Positions 8,587 through 17,138 of a DNA stretch of 64,000 nt are shown here, one piece after another. Source of the DNA: Thiotrichales bacterium 19S3-11 (GTDB taxonomy: Bacteria; Pseudomonadota; Gammaproteobacteria; Francisellales; Francisellaceae). The stretch spans positions 1 through 64,000 of the forward strand of contig JAKJJU010000012.1 in assembly GCA_021713295.1 (NCBI GenBank), read 5' to 3'. The stretch's first letter is position 1; every line of letters starts with the position of its first letter. Below the pieces are notes generated by a model. The model worked only from the letters and a program-made list of their open reading frames with translations. It was not told the origin of the DNA and did no database searches. A program made the position numbers and the translations under genes.

Positions 8587-9054
8587 TTATCCTTGGGAAA
8601 TTTCCTTTAATACTGCTTTTGCATGACCTGTAACTTTAACTTTGCGCCATTCTTTAATGACTTGCCCTTTTGGGTTGATTAAAAAAGTACTACGCTCGAT
8701 GCCCATATATTTTTTACCAAACATTGATTTTTCTTTCATTACATCAAATAATTTACAAGCAACTTCTTCTGTATCAGAAGCAAGCTCAAAAGGTAGTGCT
8801 AGATTTTCTTTAAATTTTTCATGTGATTTGAGGCTATCTCGTGAGATACCAATAATTTCAGTATCCTGTGCTTGAAAACTAGAATAAAGATCCCTGAAAT
8901 CTTTTGACTCGCTTGTACAGCCAGGTGTGCTATCCTTAGGGTAGAAGTAGATGACAAGATGCTTACCATGGTAGTTATCTAGGCTAAAGGTTTTTTCGGA
9001 AGTCATAGGTAAACTGAAAGGAGGGATTGTTTGATCAAAAAATGTACTTGCCAT
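8587..9054 (-). CDS. bcp: Thiol peroxidase Bcp (PrxQ-type peroxiredoxin)
   Basis: A 155-residue peroxiredoxin that reduces H2O2 and organic peroxides in the cytosol using thioredoxin. The peroxidatic site PKDSTPGCTSE places the active Cys at 46. The resolving Cys found five residues later in many PrxQ enzymes is absent (residue 51 is Lys). Cys100 is the only other cysteine and could resolve, as in other PrxQ subgroups. The length is standard. It is divergent from yceD, and the shared 108-base promoter region holds a perfect 11-base inverted repeat. Confidence 0.95.
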   Translation of the reverse strand: MASTFFDQTIPPFSLPMTSEKTFSLDNYHGKHLVIYFYPKDSTPGCTSESKDFRDLYSSFQAQDTEIIGISRDSLKSHEKFKENLALPFELASDTEEVACKLFDVMKEKSMFGKKYMGIERSTFLINPKGQVIKEWRKVKVTGHAKAVLKEISQG

Positions 9055-9100
9055 AAGCGTGGCTCCTGTAGTAGTATTCGCAAAGTTAACAAATTGTCAT

Positions 9101-9133
9101 AATCATAGTTTAAAATCAAGTAAAACTATGATT
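9101..9133. promoter_or_regulatory. Perfect 11-bp inverted repeat between bcp and yceD
   Basis: AATCATAGTTT (9101-9111) and AAACTATGATT (9123-9133) are exact reverse complements separated by 11 bases. They lie in the middle of the divergent bcp/yceD intergenic region. The layout suggests an operator for a dimeric regulator acting on one or both promoters. It could also form a hairpin in the yceD leader. No regulator can be assigned. Confidence 0.45.
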
Positions 9134-9162
9134 TGATGTAAACGTTATTAAGGTGTAGTAAC

Positions 9163-9690
9163 ATGAAAACTGGATTGCCAACTCAGATTGACCCTGCTCG
9201 TTTTGCTAGAGAATCTAGAATTCTTAAAGGTAATGTTCCGCAGAATGTCTTGCCTCGTTTGGAGGATGCGCTGTATAGAACCGATCATATGATAGATACT
9301 ACATTAATATTTAAAGTTGATGGTCAAGGGTATATTGTCATTGAAGGCAATATCAAGACAACTGTTATACTGGAATGCCAACGAACGCTAGAACCTTTTG
9401 AATATCCAGTTGAGTCAGATTTTAAATTAGTTGTGGTTGCAGATGACCGTATGGCAGATGCTTTATCTGGAGAATATGAGCCTTGTATTTATGATGAAAA
9501 CGGTATGGTTTCACCATTAGAAATCATTGAAGAAGAAATTTTATTGAGTTTACCTTTGGTTGCAAAAAAGGAATTAAAAGATTGTGATTTGAATAAAAAT
9601 AAGGCATACTACGGCATCTCGAATAATGAAGAGGTTCAGAGCGCTGTGCGACGACCTTTTGCTGGGCTTATCGATATGATAAAGCAATAA
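9163..9690 (+). CDS. yceD: YceD/DUF177 protein, 23S rRNA accumulation protein
   Basis: A 175-residue member of the DUF177 family, almost always located directly before rpmF as here. In E. coli YceD affects 23S rRNA accumulation; the molecular role is not settled. The sequence shows the family pattern of an N-terminal region beginning IDPARFARES, a central LECQRTLEPF segment and the acidic ALSGEYEPCIYDE and IIEEEILLSLPL motifs. It begins the ribosome/fatty-acid cluster; rpmF follows after 59 bases. Confidence 0.9.
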   Translation: MKTGLPTQIDPARFARESRILKGNVPQNVLPRLEDALYRTDHMIDTTLIFKVDGQGYIVIEGNIKTTVILECQRTLEPFEYPVESDFKLVVVADDRMADALSGEYEPCIYDENGMVSPLEIIEEEILLSLPLVAKKELKDCDLNKNKAYYGISNNEEVQSAVRRPFAGLIDMIKQ

Positions 9691-9749
9691 TTTGATTTAA
9701 AATTTAAACGAATTGAAATTTAAGATACTGAAAATTAGGAGCAGAAAAG

Positions 9750-9932
9750 ATGGCTGTACAACAAAACCGTAAAACACGCTCTAAGCGTGGTATGCGTCGT
9801 TCGCATGATGCATTAAAGGCACATTCACTGTCGGTGGATAAAACTTCAGGTGAGGTTCATATGCGTCACCATGTGACACCGGATGGTTACTACCGTGGTC
9901 GTAAAGTAGTAAATCACAGTGATGAAGATTAG
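9750..9932 (+). CDS. rpmF: 50S ribosomal protein bL32
   Basis: A 60-residue basic protein starting [19 protein letters not shown], the hallmark of bL32. The zinc-binding cysteines of some bL32 forms are absent, so this is the zinc-free type common in gammaproteobacteria. The ribosome site AGGAGCAG precedes the ATG. It lies between yceD and plsX, the standard arrangement linking ribosome synthesis to lipid synthesis. Confidence 0.97.
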   Translation: MAVQQNRKTRSKRGMRRSHDALKAHSLSVDKTSGEVHMRHHVTPDGYYRGRKVVNHSDED

Positions 9933-9969
9933 TCTTAAAATTAATTAACGAAATTATAGGTGGTAGGCG

Positions 9970-11025
9970 TTGACTGAGCGTATTACCCTTTCAATTGATG
10001 CGATGGGTGGAGATCATGGCATCAAATCAACTGTTCCTGGAGCTATTTCGGCCTTAAAGGAGCATCCTGAGCTTGATGTGATTCTTGTAGGAGATGAAAA
10101 GCGTCTCAAAAAAGCCTTAAAGGTTTATAAATCAGCTAAATTTGAGCATAGAATCACTATTTGTCACGCTTCAGAAATTGTTGGTATGGAAGAGTCTCCT
10201 GCTGTAGCACTGAGAACTAAGAAAGATTCATCAATGCGCGTAGCCATTAACCTGGTTAAGGATGCTAGAGCAGATGCTTGTGTGAGTGCGGGCAACACAG
10301 GGGCTTTAATGGCAACTTCGCGCTTTGTTCTAAAAACATTAGCTGATATTGATCGTCCTGCAATTGTTTACCCCATGCCTGGTATGAATAAAGCTTCAGG
10401 TCAAATGAAGTCAACCTATATGCTTGACTTAGGGGCAAACGTAAACTGTACTTCAGAGCAGTTGTTTCAATTTGCGGTAATGGGGAGCATTTTGGTTTCT
10501 GCAGTAACGGGTAATGATAGGCCAAGAGTAGGCTTATTGAATATCGGTGAAGAAGATATGAAAGGGCTTGATAGCATTAAGCAAGCATCAAAAATGCTTT
10601 ATGCAACCGATTCAATTAACTATATTGGATTTGTTGAGGGAAATGATATTTTCTTTGACCGTGCGGATGTCGTTGTCTGTGATGGATTTGTTGGTAATGT
10701 TGCATTGAAAACGACAGAAGGTGTAGCCTCATTAATATCAAAAATCATAAAAGATGCATTTTCATCTGGTTTATTAGCTAAATTATCTCTATTGTGTGCA
10801 GCACCAGTATTGCGTAAAATAAAAAAACGACTAGATACGCGTCAATATAATGGTGGTACTTTCCTTGGGCTTCGAGGTATTGTGATAAAAAGTCACGGTG
10901 GGGCAGATGCATCAGCATTTGCAACAGCAATTACAGAGGCGATTAAAGAAGTTAAAAAGGATGTTCCTAATCAGATACAGGCTGAAGTTGGCGCTTTGTT
11001 GCAGACCATGCATGAGGAATCATAA
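9970..11025 (+). CDS. plsX: Phosphate acyltransferase PlsX
   Basis: A 351-residue enzyme that makes acyl-phosphate from acyl-ACP, the first step of phosphatidic acid synthesis through PlsY. Recognisable motifs are LSIDAMGGDHG at the N-terminus, SAGNTGALMA, and VCDGFVGNVALKTTEG. The start codon is TTG, preceded by AGGTGGTAGG; no ATG lies nearby in frame. The gene follows rpmF by 37 bases and precedes fabH by 3 bases, so it is in one transcription unit with the fab genes. Confidence 0.96.
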   Translation: MTERITLSIDAMGGDHGIKSTVPGAISALKEHPELDVILVGDEKRLKKALKVYKSAKFEHRITICHASEIVGMEESPAVALRTKKDSSMRVAINLVKDARADACVSAGNTGALMATSRFVLKTLADIDRPAIVYPMPGMNKASGQMKSTYMLDLGANVNCTSEQLFQFAVMGSILVSAVTGNDRPRVGLLNIGEEDMKGLDSIKQASKMLYATDSINYIGFVEGNDIFFDRADVVVCDGFVGNVALKTTEGVASLISKIIKDAFSSGLLAKLSLLCAAPVLRKIKKRLDTRQYNGGTFLGLRGIVIKSHGGADASAFATAITEAIKEVKKDVPNQIQAEVGALLQTMHEES

Positions 11026-11028
11026 ATT

Positions 11029-11997
11029 ATGCCACTTAAGGCAAGAATTTTAGCGACCGGTAGTTATTTGCCAGCAAAGGTTGTTACTAATGATGATTTG
11101 GCTAGATTTATTGAAACTTCAGATCAGTGGATTCGTCAGCGAGTTGGTATTATATCAAGGCATGTTGCAGAAGATGAGTCGACAACAGATTTGGCCCTTA
11201 GGGCATCGGAAAATGCACTGAAAAAGTTAGCCATCAAGCCAGAGCAAATTGGCTTGATCATTGTTGCAACTGGCACAGCTGACTATTTAATGCCTTCAAC
11301 CGCTTCATTATTACAGTATCGTTTGGGAACAAAGAGCATTCCTGCATTTGACTTAAGTGCTGCTTGTGGTGGTTTTGTTTATGCATTAGATGTTGCACGT
11401 CAATACATTGAAAATAAAACGGTTGAATATGCGCTTGTTGTTGGCGCAGAGCGTTTATCAAGAGTGCTTGACTGGAAAGATCGTTCAACTTGTGTGTTAT
11501 TTGGTGATGGCGCTGGAGCCGTTATATTAGGTGCAGATCAACAGTATGGCATTGAAGCTTCTATATTGCATAGTGATGGCCAAGATCTTGAATTACTAAA
11601 TATACCTAATGCATTACCGAAGTCATTATATGGGCAAGATGCAGAGACAACGCTTTTACAGATGCAAGGCAATAAAGTTTTTAAAAAAGCAGTCGCCCGC
11701 TTAAGTTTGTTAGCAGATGAGTTATTAGAAAAAGCGTCACTTAAGCAAGATCAGTTAGATTGGTTAGTTCCGCATCAAGCAAATTTACGAATATTAGAGG
11801 CAACAGCAAAGAAGCTTTCCTTGCCGCTATCACAAGTGATTATCACGCTTCAATATCACGGTAATACTTCAGCTGCTTCGATTCCATTAGCGCTGGATCA
11901 TGCTGTTAATTGTGGTAAGATTAAGCCGAAACAAAATTTGTTGCTTGAAGCTTTTGGAGCAGGTTTTGTTTGGGGAGGTATGGTGTTATCATTCTAG
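11029..11997 (+). CDS. fabH: 3-oxoacyl-ACP synthase III FabH
   Basis: A 322-residue condensing enzyme that starts fatty acid synthesis from acetyl-CoA and malonyl-ACP. The catalytic triad is visible: Cys113 in SAACGGF, His in VPHQANLR, and Asn in HGNTSAAS. The C-terminal GAGFVWGG is typical. Its start lies 3 bases after the plsX stop, which suggests translational coupling. Length and motifs are fully normal. Confidence 0.97.
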   Translation: MPLKARILATGSYLPAKVVTNDDLARFIETSDQWIRQRVGIISRHVAEDESTTDLALRASENALKKLAIKPEQIGLIIVATGTADYLMPSTASLLQYRLGTKSIPAFDLSAACGGFVYALDVARQYIENKTVEYALVVGAERLSRVLDWKDRSTCVLFGDGAGAVILGADQQYGIEASILHSDGQDLELLNIPNALPKSLYGQDAETTLLQMQGNKVFKKAVARLSLLADELLEKASLKQDQLDWLVPHQANLRILEATAKKLSLPLSQVIITLQYHGNTSAASIPLALDHAVNCGKIKPKQNLLLEAFGAGFVWGGMVLSF

Positions 11998-12050
11998 GAC
12001 AATTGAAGATATTAGCCTTAATAAAACTAGAATTAAAGGATCAATAAGTT

Positions 12051-12998
12051 ATGTCAGCAAATTCTAAAATAGCCTATGTGTTTCCAGGGCAAGGGTCGCA
12101 AAAAAAAGCAATGTTAAATGATTTTTATCATAACTTTAACCTTGTGAAAGAAACATTCGCTCAAGCTAATGAAGCACTAGGGTTTGATTTGTGGGAGATT
12201 ATTAGTAATGATGAAAATCGACTATCACAAACAGCTTATACTCAGCCTGCATTATTAGCCGGTTCTATTGCTATTTATCGTTTGTTATCAGATAAGCGTG
12301 ATTTGCAACCTATGCTAATGGCTGGACATAGCTTAGGTGAGTATTCAGCATTAGTTGCAGCAGGTAGCTTAACTTTTTCAGATGCGCTGAAACTTGTGCA
12401 TTTAAGAGGTAAATTGATGCAAGAATCAGTGCCTTCAGATGTTGGCGCGATGAGTGCCATTATTGGTTTAGATGACCAGGCTGTTATTGACGTGTGTCAA
12501 AGTGTGCACAATGAAGGGATTGTTTCAGCAGCTAATTTCAATTCACCTGGACAAGTTGTTATTGCTGGAGAAAGAAATGCAGTGTTGGCAGCCTCTGAAT
12601 TAGCAAAACAAAAAGGAGCTAAGCGAGCTCAAATTTTACCCGTTTCAGTACCTTCTCATTGTCAGCTTATGAAACCTGCTGCTGAAAAGTTAGCACAAGC
12701 ATTAGAGCAAGTTAATATCAAAACACCAGAGGTAGCAGTAATCCATAATGTCGATGTTCAAATGCATCATCATCCAGATGAAATTCGCCAAGCACTGGTG
12801 CGTCAACTATATTCACCAGTTAAGTGGTCTGAGACAGTAACTTTAATGGCTGATGAGGGTATTGAGGCTTTTATTGAAGTAGGTAGTGGTAAAGTTTTAA
12901 GCGGATTAAACAAAAGAATTGTTAAAGAGAAGCATTATTTAGCTACGGACACTATTGAACAATTCAACCACGTTTTAGAATGTCTTGTTTCACTTTAG
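12051..12998 (+). CDS. fabD: Malonyl-CoA:ACP transacylase FabD
   Basis: A 315-residue acyltransferase that loads malonyl groups on ACP. The FPGQGSQ loop, nucleophile motif GHSLGEYSAL (Ser94) and the catalytic His in SVPSHC are present, and IEVGSGKVLSGL is the usual C-terminal block. The ribosome site AAAGGA precedes the ATG. It lies between fabH and fabG, as in E. coli. Confidence 0.97.
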   Translation: MSANSKIAYVFPGQGSQKKAMLNDFYHNFNLVKETFAQANEALGFDLWEIISNDENRLSQTAYTQPALLAGSIAIYRLLSDKRDLQPMLMAGHSLGEYSALVAAGSLTFSDALKLVHLRGKLMQESVPSDVGAMSAIIGLDDQAVIDVCQSVHNEGIVSAANFNSPGQVVIAGERNAVLAASELAKQKGAKRAQILPVSVPSHCQLMKPAAEKLAQALEQVNIKTPEVAVIHNVDVQMHHHPDEIRQALVRQLYSPVKWSETVTLMADEGIEAFIEVGSGKVLSGLNKRIVKEKHYLATDTIEQFNHVLECLVSL

Positions 12999-13036
12999 AT
13001 TTAATATAATTAGTTTATTTCAGGAGATTATTATCG

Positions 13037-13783
13037 ATGTTTGATTTATCAGGTAAAACTGCGCTTGTAACCGGTGCTAGTCGTGGCATAGGTCAGGGAA
13101 TTTCTGATCATTTAGCCCAGCATGGGGCTTATATTATTGGTACTGCAACAACGGACGATGGCGCTGGTAAAATTACTCAACGCTTTGATCAGTTGGGTGT
13201 TAAAGGGCATGGTGTTAAGCTAAATATTGCAGATGATGCCAGTATTAATGAGTTATTGAAGCAATTGAAAACAGAAGCGAAAGCAATTGATATTTTAGTT
13301 AATAATGCAGGAATTACGCGAGATAATTTGGCAATGCGCTTAAAAGATGAACAATGGGATGAGGTGATTAATACCAATCTAAGTGGGGTATTTAAATTAA
13401 CTCGTGGCCTACTTAGAGATATGATGAAAAAACGTTGGGGACGTATTATTACGATTGGTTCAGTTGTCGGTAGTATGGGTAATCCGGGGCAGGCTAACTA
13501 TTGTGCAGCGAAAGCAGCTGTTATTGGTGTTAGCAAATCGTTAGCCCATGAACTAGCATCTAGAGGAATTACTGCCAATGTCATTGCTCCTGGTTTTATT
13601 AAAACGGATATGACAGCTGATTTAAACGAAGCACAAGCACAAGCAATCATGAATCAAGTGCCTACGCAATCAATGGGCAATCCACAGGATATTGCAGCGG
13701 CAACGGTTTATTTAGCTTCAAATGAGGCAGGTTATGTGACAGGGCATACGCTACATGTCAATGGTGGTCTTTATATGGCATAG
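13037..13783 (+). CDS. fabG: 3-oxoacyl-ACP reductase FabG
   Basis: A 248-residue short-chain dehydrogenase that reduces 3-oxoacyl-ACP with NADPH. The Rossmann motif TGASRGIG, the NNAG loop, and the catalytic Ser142-Tyr155-Lys159 set (GSVVGS, then YCAAK) are present, with the C-terminal VTGHTLHVNGGLYM typical of FabG. The ribosome site CAGGAG is well placed. It lies inside the fab operon, 87 bases before acpP. Confidence 0.97.
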   Translation: MFDLSGKTALVTGASRGIGQGISDHLAQHGAYIIGTATTDDGAGKITQRFDQLGVKGHGVKLNIADDASINELLKQLKTEAKAIDILVNNAGITRDNLAMRLKDEQWDEVINTNLSGVFKLTRGLLRDMMKKRWGRIITIGSVVGSMGNPGQANYCAAKAAVIGVSKSLAHELASRGITANVIAPGFIKTDMTADLNEAQAQAIMNQVPTQSMGNPQDIAAATVYLASNEAGYVTGHTLHVNGGLYMA

Positions 13784-13795
13784 GTGATAAAAACC

Positions 13796-13823
13796 TTGCA
13801 AATCTGCCATAGTTCAATAAAAT
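13796..13823 (+). promoter_or_regulatory. Putative sigma-70 promoter of acpP
   Basis: TTGCAA (13796-13801), a 16-base spacer, and TAAAAT (13818-13823) lie in the 87-base fabG-acpP gap. A separate promoter for acpP is sensible because ACP is needed in large excess over the enzymes, and E. coli acpP is known to have its own. A transcript start about 7 bases on would leave a leader of about 40 bases with the ribosome site GAGGAAA. Confidence 0.55.
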
Positions 13824-13870
13824 GGCACTGATAAAGATAATTCTTTGGAAAAACATGAGGAAATAAAAAA

Positions 13871-14104
13871 ATGAGCGATATTGAATTAAGAGTTAAAAAA
13901 ATTATTGCAGATCAATTAAATGTTGATGAGAAAGACGTGGTTCCTGATGCTTCGTTTATTGATGATTTAGGCGCTGATTCATTAGATACAGTTGAGTTGG
14001 TAATGGCTTTAGAAGAAGAGTTTGAGACTGATATTCCGGATGAGGAAGCAGAAAAAATTAAGACAGTTCAGGATGTTATTAATTACATTAATGAAAATAA
14101 GTAA
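13871..14104 (+). CDS. acpP: Acyl carrier protein
   Basis: A 77-residue acidic four-helix protein. The phosphopantetheine site [16 protein letters not shown] places the modified Ser at 37. Start and length match AcpP of other gammaproteobacteria. The stop codon lies inside the first arm of a perfect hairpin, and a stronger hairpin follows 30 bases later, so acpP probably forms the end of an abundant short transcript with partial read-through to fabF. Confidence 0.98.
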   Translation: MSDIELRVKKIIADQLNVDEKDVVPDASFIDDLGADSLDTVELVMALEEEFETDIPDEEAEKIKTVQDVINYINENK

Positions 14105-14126
14105 TCGTTTTTAATTAAACGATTAC
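14101..14126 (+). terminator. Perfect 10-bp hairpin overlapping the acpP stop
   Basis: GTAATCGTTT (14101-14110) and AAACGATTAC (14117-14126) pair perfectly around a six-base loop. The left arm contains the TAA stop. The 3' side is AT-rich but has no solid T-run. The element more likely protects the 3' end or stalls ribosome-free polymerase than terminates alone. Confidence 0.45.
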
Positions 14127-14156
14127 TGGAAGTTTATTATATTTTAGTTTAGTTAG

Positions 14157-14200
14157 ATCAGCGCTTTTAAGGTTAGCCTTTAAGCGCTGATTTCGTTTTA
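14157..14200 (+). terminator. Rho-independent terminator between acpP and fabF
   Basis: ATCAGCGCTT (14157-14166) and AAGCGCTGAT (14182-14191) are exact reverse complements, extended internally by AAGG/CCTT around TTAG. The stem is followed by TTCGTTTTA. This is a good intrinsic terminator, probably leaky so that part of transcription reaches fabF. Confidence 0.7.
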
Positions 14201-14242
14201 AGTAGACAATTTCTTTATTTTTAATATAAGGAGTGAATTCAG

Positions 14243-15490
14243 ATGAAATCACCAAGACGTGTTGTTGTTACTGGCTTAGGTATGATTTCTCCAGTAGGGC
14301 TTAATCTAGAAGAGAGCTGGAAGAATATAAAAGCGGGCAAAAGCGGTGTTGAGAAGCTAGATGGATTTGATTTGCCTGGGCCTGATTTAAGTGAATTTAA
14401 AGCACAGATTGCAGCTAGAGTTAAAGGCTACAATCCAGAAGATTACTTTAATACAAAAGAGCTTAAAAAGCTTGACGTTGTTCTGCAGTATGGCCTAATT
14501 GCAACGGATGAGGCAGTAAAAGATGCTAACCTTGAAGTAACCGATGAAAATGCACATCGAATTGGTGTCTCTGTAGCTTCTGGTATCGGTGGTATTACGA
14601 CAATTGAGTCCATTCGCCAGCAATTAGATAATAAAGGAACAAAGGTTTCTCCATTTTGTATTCCTGCGTGTTTAATTAATATGATTTCCGGCCATGCATC
14701 AATAAAATATGGCTTTAAAGGGCCAAATCTTGCCATAGTAACGGCTTGTAGCACTGGAACACATAATATCGGTAATGCAGCGAGATTGATTGCTTATGGT
14801 GATGCAGATGTAATGGTTGTTGGTGGCGCTGAGAAAGCATCGACTGCTGTAGGTATGGCTGGCTTTGCTGCAGCTAGGGCATTGTCAACCCGTAATGACG
14901 ATCCACAAGCTGCATCTCGTCCATGGGATAAGGATCGTGATGGATTTGTCTTAGGTGATGGCTCTGGGGTGCTGGTAATTGAAGAATATGAGCATGCAAA
15001 ACGTCGTGGCGCAAAAATTTATGCAGAGCTTATGGGTTATGGTGTATCAGGAGATGCTTACCATATGACCGCTCCTGATAGTGCTGGTACTTATCTATGT
15101 ATGGATAATGCATTAAATGATGCTCAAATTAACGCATCGGAATTAGATTATATCAATGCACATGGTACTTCAACGCCTATTGGCGATTTAAATGAGAGTC
15201 AAACGATTGAAAAATTAATGGGTAGTGATGCCAAAACGATTGCTGTTAGTTCAACGAAATCAATGATTGGCCATTTGCTGGGTGCTGCAGGAGCCGTTGA
15301 AGCTATTTTTACAATCTTAGCAATTAAAGATCAGGTTGCACCACCAACGATTAATCTTGTTGAGCCAGGCGAAGGCTGTAATCTTGACTATGTGCCTAAT
15401 CATGCTCGCCAGATGAAGATAGATATAGCAATGTCAAACTCATTTGGTTTTGGTGGTACAAATGGTGCGTTAGTTTTTAAGAAAATTTAA
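14243..15490 (+). CDS. fabF: 3-oxoacyl-ACP synthase II FabF
   Basis: A 415-residue beta-ketoacyl-ACP synthase that elongates acyl chains, including C16:1 to C18:1. The nucleophile Cys169 is in VTACSTGTH, and the two histidines are in [11 protein letters not shown] and [14 protein letters not shown]. The FGFGGTNG block near the C-terminus is typical. It closes the fab cluster, separated from acpP by a terminator, so it may also have its own promoter. The ribosome site AAGGAG is clear. Confidence 0.97.
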   Translation: MKSPRRVVVTGLGMISPVGLNLEESWKNIKAGKSGVEKLDGFDLPGPDLSEFKAQIAARVKGYNPEDYFNTKELKKLDVVLQYGLIATDEAVKDANLEVTDENAHRIGVSVASGIGGITTIESIRQQLDNKGTKVSPFCIPACLINMISGHASIKYGFKGPNLAIVTACSTGTHNIGNAARLIAYGDADVMVVGGAEKASTAVGMAGFAAARALSTRNDDPQAASRPWDKDRDGFVLGDGSGVLVIEEYEHAKRRGAKIYAELMGYGVSGDAYHMTAPDSAGTYLCMDNALNDAQINASELDYINAHGTSTPIGDLNESQTIEKLMGSDAKTIAVSSTKSMIGHLLGAAGAVEAIFTILAIKDQVAPPTINLVEPGEGCNLDYVPNHARQMKIDIAMSNSFGFGGTNGALVFKKI

Positions 15491-15510
15491 CGTATTAAAG
15501 TTAGAATTAG

Positions 15511-15597
15511 GGCTACCTGAACGTGTGATATAACAGTAGGGGTGGGGGAGTCCAGGTAGCATCGGGCATTGTTGGCAAATGATTGCCGTAATGCCCA
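15511..15597. repeat. GC-rich double-hairpin element between fabF and cytochrome b561
   Basis: GCTACCTG (15512-15519) pairs with CAGGTAGC (15553-15560) across a loop containing GTAGGGGTGG. A second stem follows immediately: GGGCATT (15564-15570) with AATGCCC (15590-15596), and inside it GGCAA (15574-15578) with TTGCC (15583-15587). There is no T-run on either strand. Like the element near 7940 it lies between convergent genes and has a G-rich GTAGGG loop, so the two may be one REP-like family. A structured RNA is an alternative. The rest of the 291-base gap is AT-rich and featureless. Confidence 0.5.
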
Positions 15598-15781
15598 AAA
15601 TCGATATCAATTATAATCAGTTTGTTTATAAGTAGCCAGTGAAAAATCAATAATGTTTGATTTTTTATTGATTGGTAAAATCTAAAGCAATCTGCCGCTT
15701 ATAAAATCAATTTCTATACTAAAGTGGGATGAATGAATAATAAAGCATTTTCTAGCAGATTTATTTAAAGTAAAAAATTGG

Positions 15782-16297
15782 CTAAAACATACGTTTGGTA
15801 ATGCCATCTCTTTTCACCCCATGATATAGCGCTCCTAAGAAATGTAATGCAACTAATAGGCTTAACACAATGGCGCCATAGGTATGAACAGAAAAGAGTT
15901 CGCTGCCTAGTTGAGGGTTAGGTGAAATAATTTGTGGTAATGGGATGATATAAAACCATAACCAATGGCTATTAAAGAGCATTGATACCAGCATGCCACT
16001 TGAACCCATAGCAATCACAGTGAGATATAATAATAAATGTACTAGTTTAGCAAGGTATTGTTGTCCCTTAGAGAGCGTATTAGGGTAAGGGGGTTTTGTA
16101 TAAAATAAGCGTCTAAGAATTAATAAAATAACAACGATTAAACCTAAAAGCCCAAGAGATTTATGTAAAATCAAAAATGTATTAGCACCTAATTTTTCAA
16201 AAATAAGATCAAAACCATACCCTACGGTTAATTGGGCAAATATAATGAGAATTAAAAGAAAGTGTAGTAATCGCATTGAAATTGGGTATTTGTTCAT
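15782..16297 (-). CDS. Cytochrome b561 family protein
   Basis: A 171-residue four-helix membrane protein of the bacterial cytochrome b561 type (CybB/YceJ), which binds haem b and passes electrons between quinol and periplasmic acceptors such as superoxide. His residues in helix 1 (RLLHFLL), helix 2 (LILHKSLG), and helix 4 (SVHTYGAI, ALHFLGALYH) provide candidate ligands. It stands alone, convergent with fabF, and shares with ahpC an AT-rich divergent region. A role in peroxide or superoxide defence beside ahpCD is plausible but inferred. Confidence 0.85.
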   Translation of the reverse strand: MNKYPISMRLLHFLLILIIFAQLTVGYGFDLIFEKLGANTFLILHKSLGLLGLIVVILLILRRLFYTKPPYPNTLSKGQQYLAKLVHLLLYLTVIAMGSSGMLVSMLFNSHWLWFYIIPLPQIISPNPQLGSELFSVHTYGAIVLSLLVALHFLGALYHGVKRDGITKRMF

Positions 16298-16540
16298 TTT
16301 CTAAAAGGCCTTGTCTATTTATTACTGTTTTTAGGAATTAATTATTTTTAGACTACTGAAATTGATAGTTAATAGCAAAATAAAATCTTATAAATTATAA
16401 ATCTAATATTTTTAATAAGTTGTATTTATTGTTTATATAATATTTATATATTTTATTTATATTTGATATTTTATTATGCTTATCCATGTAACAAACAGTT
16501 GCTAACGAACTATGATTAATAGATAGAAGGAGACATAAAA

Positions 16541-17104
16541 ATGTTAACGATAGGTGATCAATTTCCAAAGTTTCAAGTTAAAGCAGTTGTATCTAATGAT
16601 ATAAATAATGCATTTGTAGATATTAACAATCAGAGTTATTCGGGTAAGTGGTTAGTTGTATTCTTTTGGCCAAAAGATTTTACTTTTGTATGCCCAACTG
16701 AAATAGCAGCATTTGGCAATTTGAATAATGAGTTTAAAGATAGAGATACACAAATATTAGGTGTCAGTACTGATTCTGAGTTTGTACATTTAGCTTGGCG
16801 TAATCAGAAAGAAGAGTTAAATAATTTGGCTTTTCCAATGCTGTCGGATTTAAATCGTCAATTATCAAAAGCATTGGGTATTTTAGATGAAAATGAAGGT
16901 GTTGCAAAAAGAGCAACTTTTATAATAGACCCAGAGGGAATTATTCGATTTTCAATGGTAACGGATATGAATGTGGGACGTAATCCCGATGAAGTATTGC
17001 GCGTATTAGACGCATTGCAAACGGATGAATTATGCCCATGTAATTGGCAGCAAGGTCAAGAAACATTAAATCCATTAACTAAAGAAGATAAAGCATTTGC
17101 TTAA
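16541..17104 (+). CDS. ahpC: Alkyl hydroperoxide peroxidase AhpC, AhpD-linked type
   Basis: A 187-residue 2-Cys peroxiredoxin. The peroxidatic Cys51 is in FTFVCPTEIAAF. The C-terminus has two cysteines, Cys165 and Cys167, in ELCPCNW instead of the single VCPAKW of the AhpF-dependent enzyme. That three-cysteine layout is the one known from mycobacterial AhpC, which is reduced by AhpD rather than AhpF, and the next gene is an ahpD homologue. A strong AGAAGGAGA ribosome site precedes the ATG. The 243-base upstream region is extremely AT-rich. Confidence 0.93.
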   Translation: MLTIGDQFPKFQVKAVVSNDINNAFVDINNQSYSGKWLVVFFWPKDFTFVCPTEIAAFGNLNNEFKDRDTQILGVSTDSEFVHLAWRNQKEELNNLAFPMLSDLNRQLSKALGILDENEGVAKRATFIIDPEGIIRFSMVTDMNVGRNPDEVLRVLDALQTDELCPCNWQQGQETLNPLTKEDKAFA

Positions 17105-17138
17105 GTTAAATAATTTCTAACATTAAGGAGTGATTCCT

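Noticed and set aside
12986-12993. parS half-site TGTTTCAC at the fabD 3' end
   Set aside because: Only one half is present and it encodes the last residues of FabD.
14443-14754. 103-codon antisense ORF in fabF
   Set aside because: Arises from codon composition of the opposite strand; fabF is certain.
16370-16540. OxyR-type site upstream of ahpC
   Set aside because: ATAG and CTAT elements occur near 16512-16528 but the spacing does not fit the ATAG-N7-CTAT pattern. The tract is simply very AT-rich.
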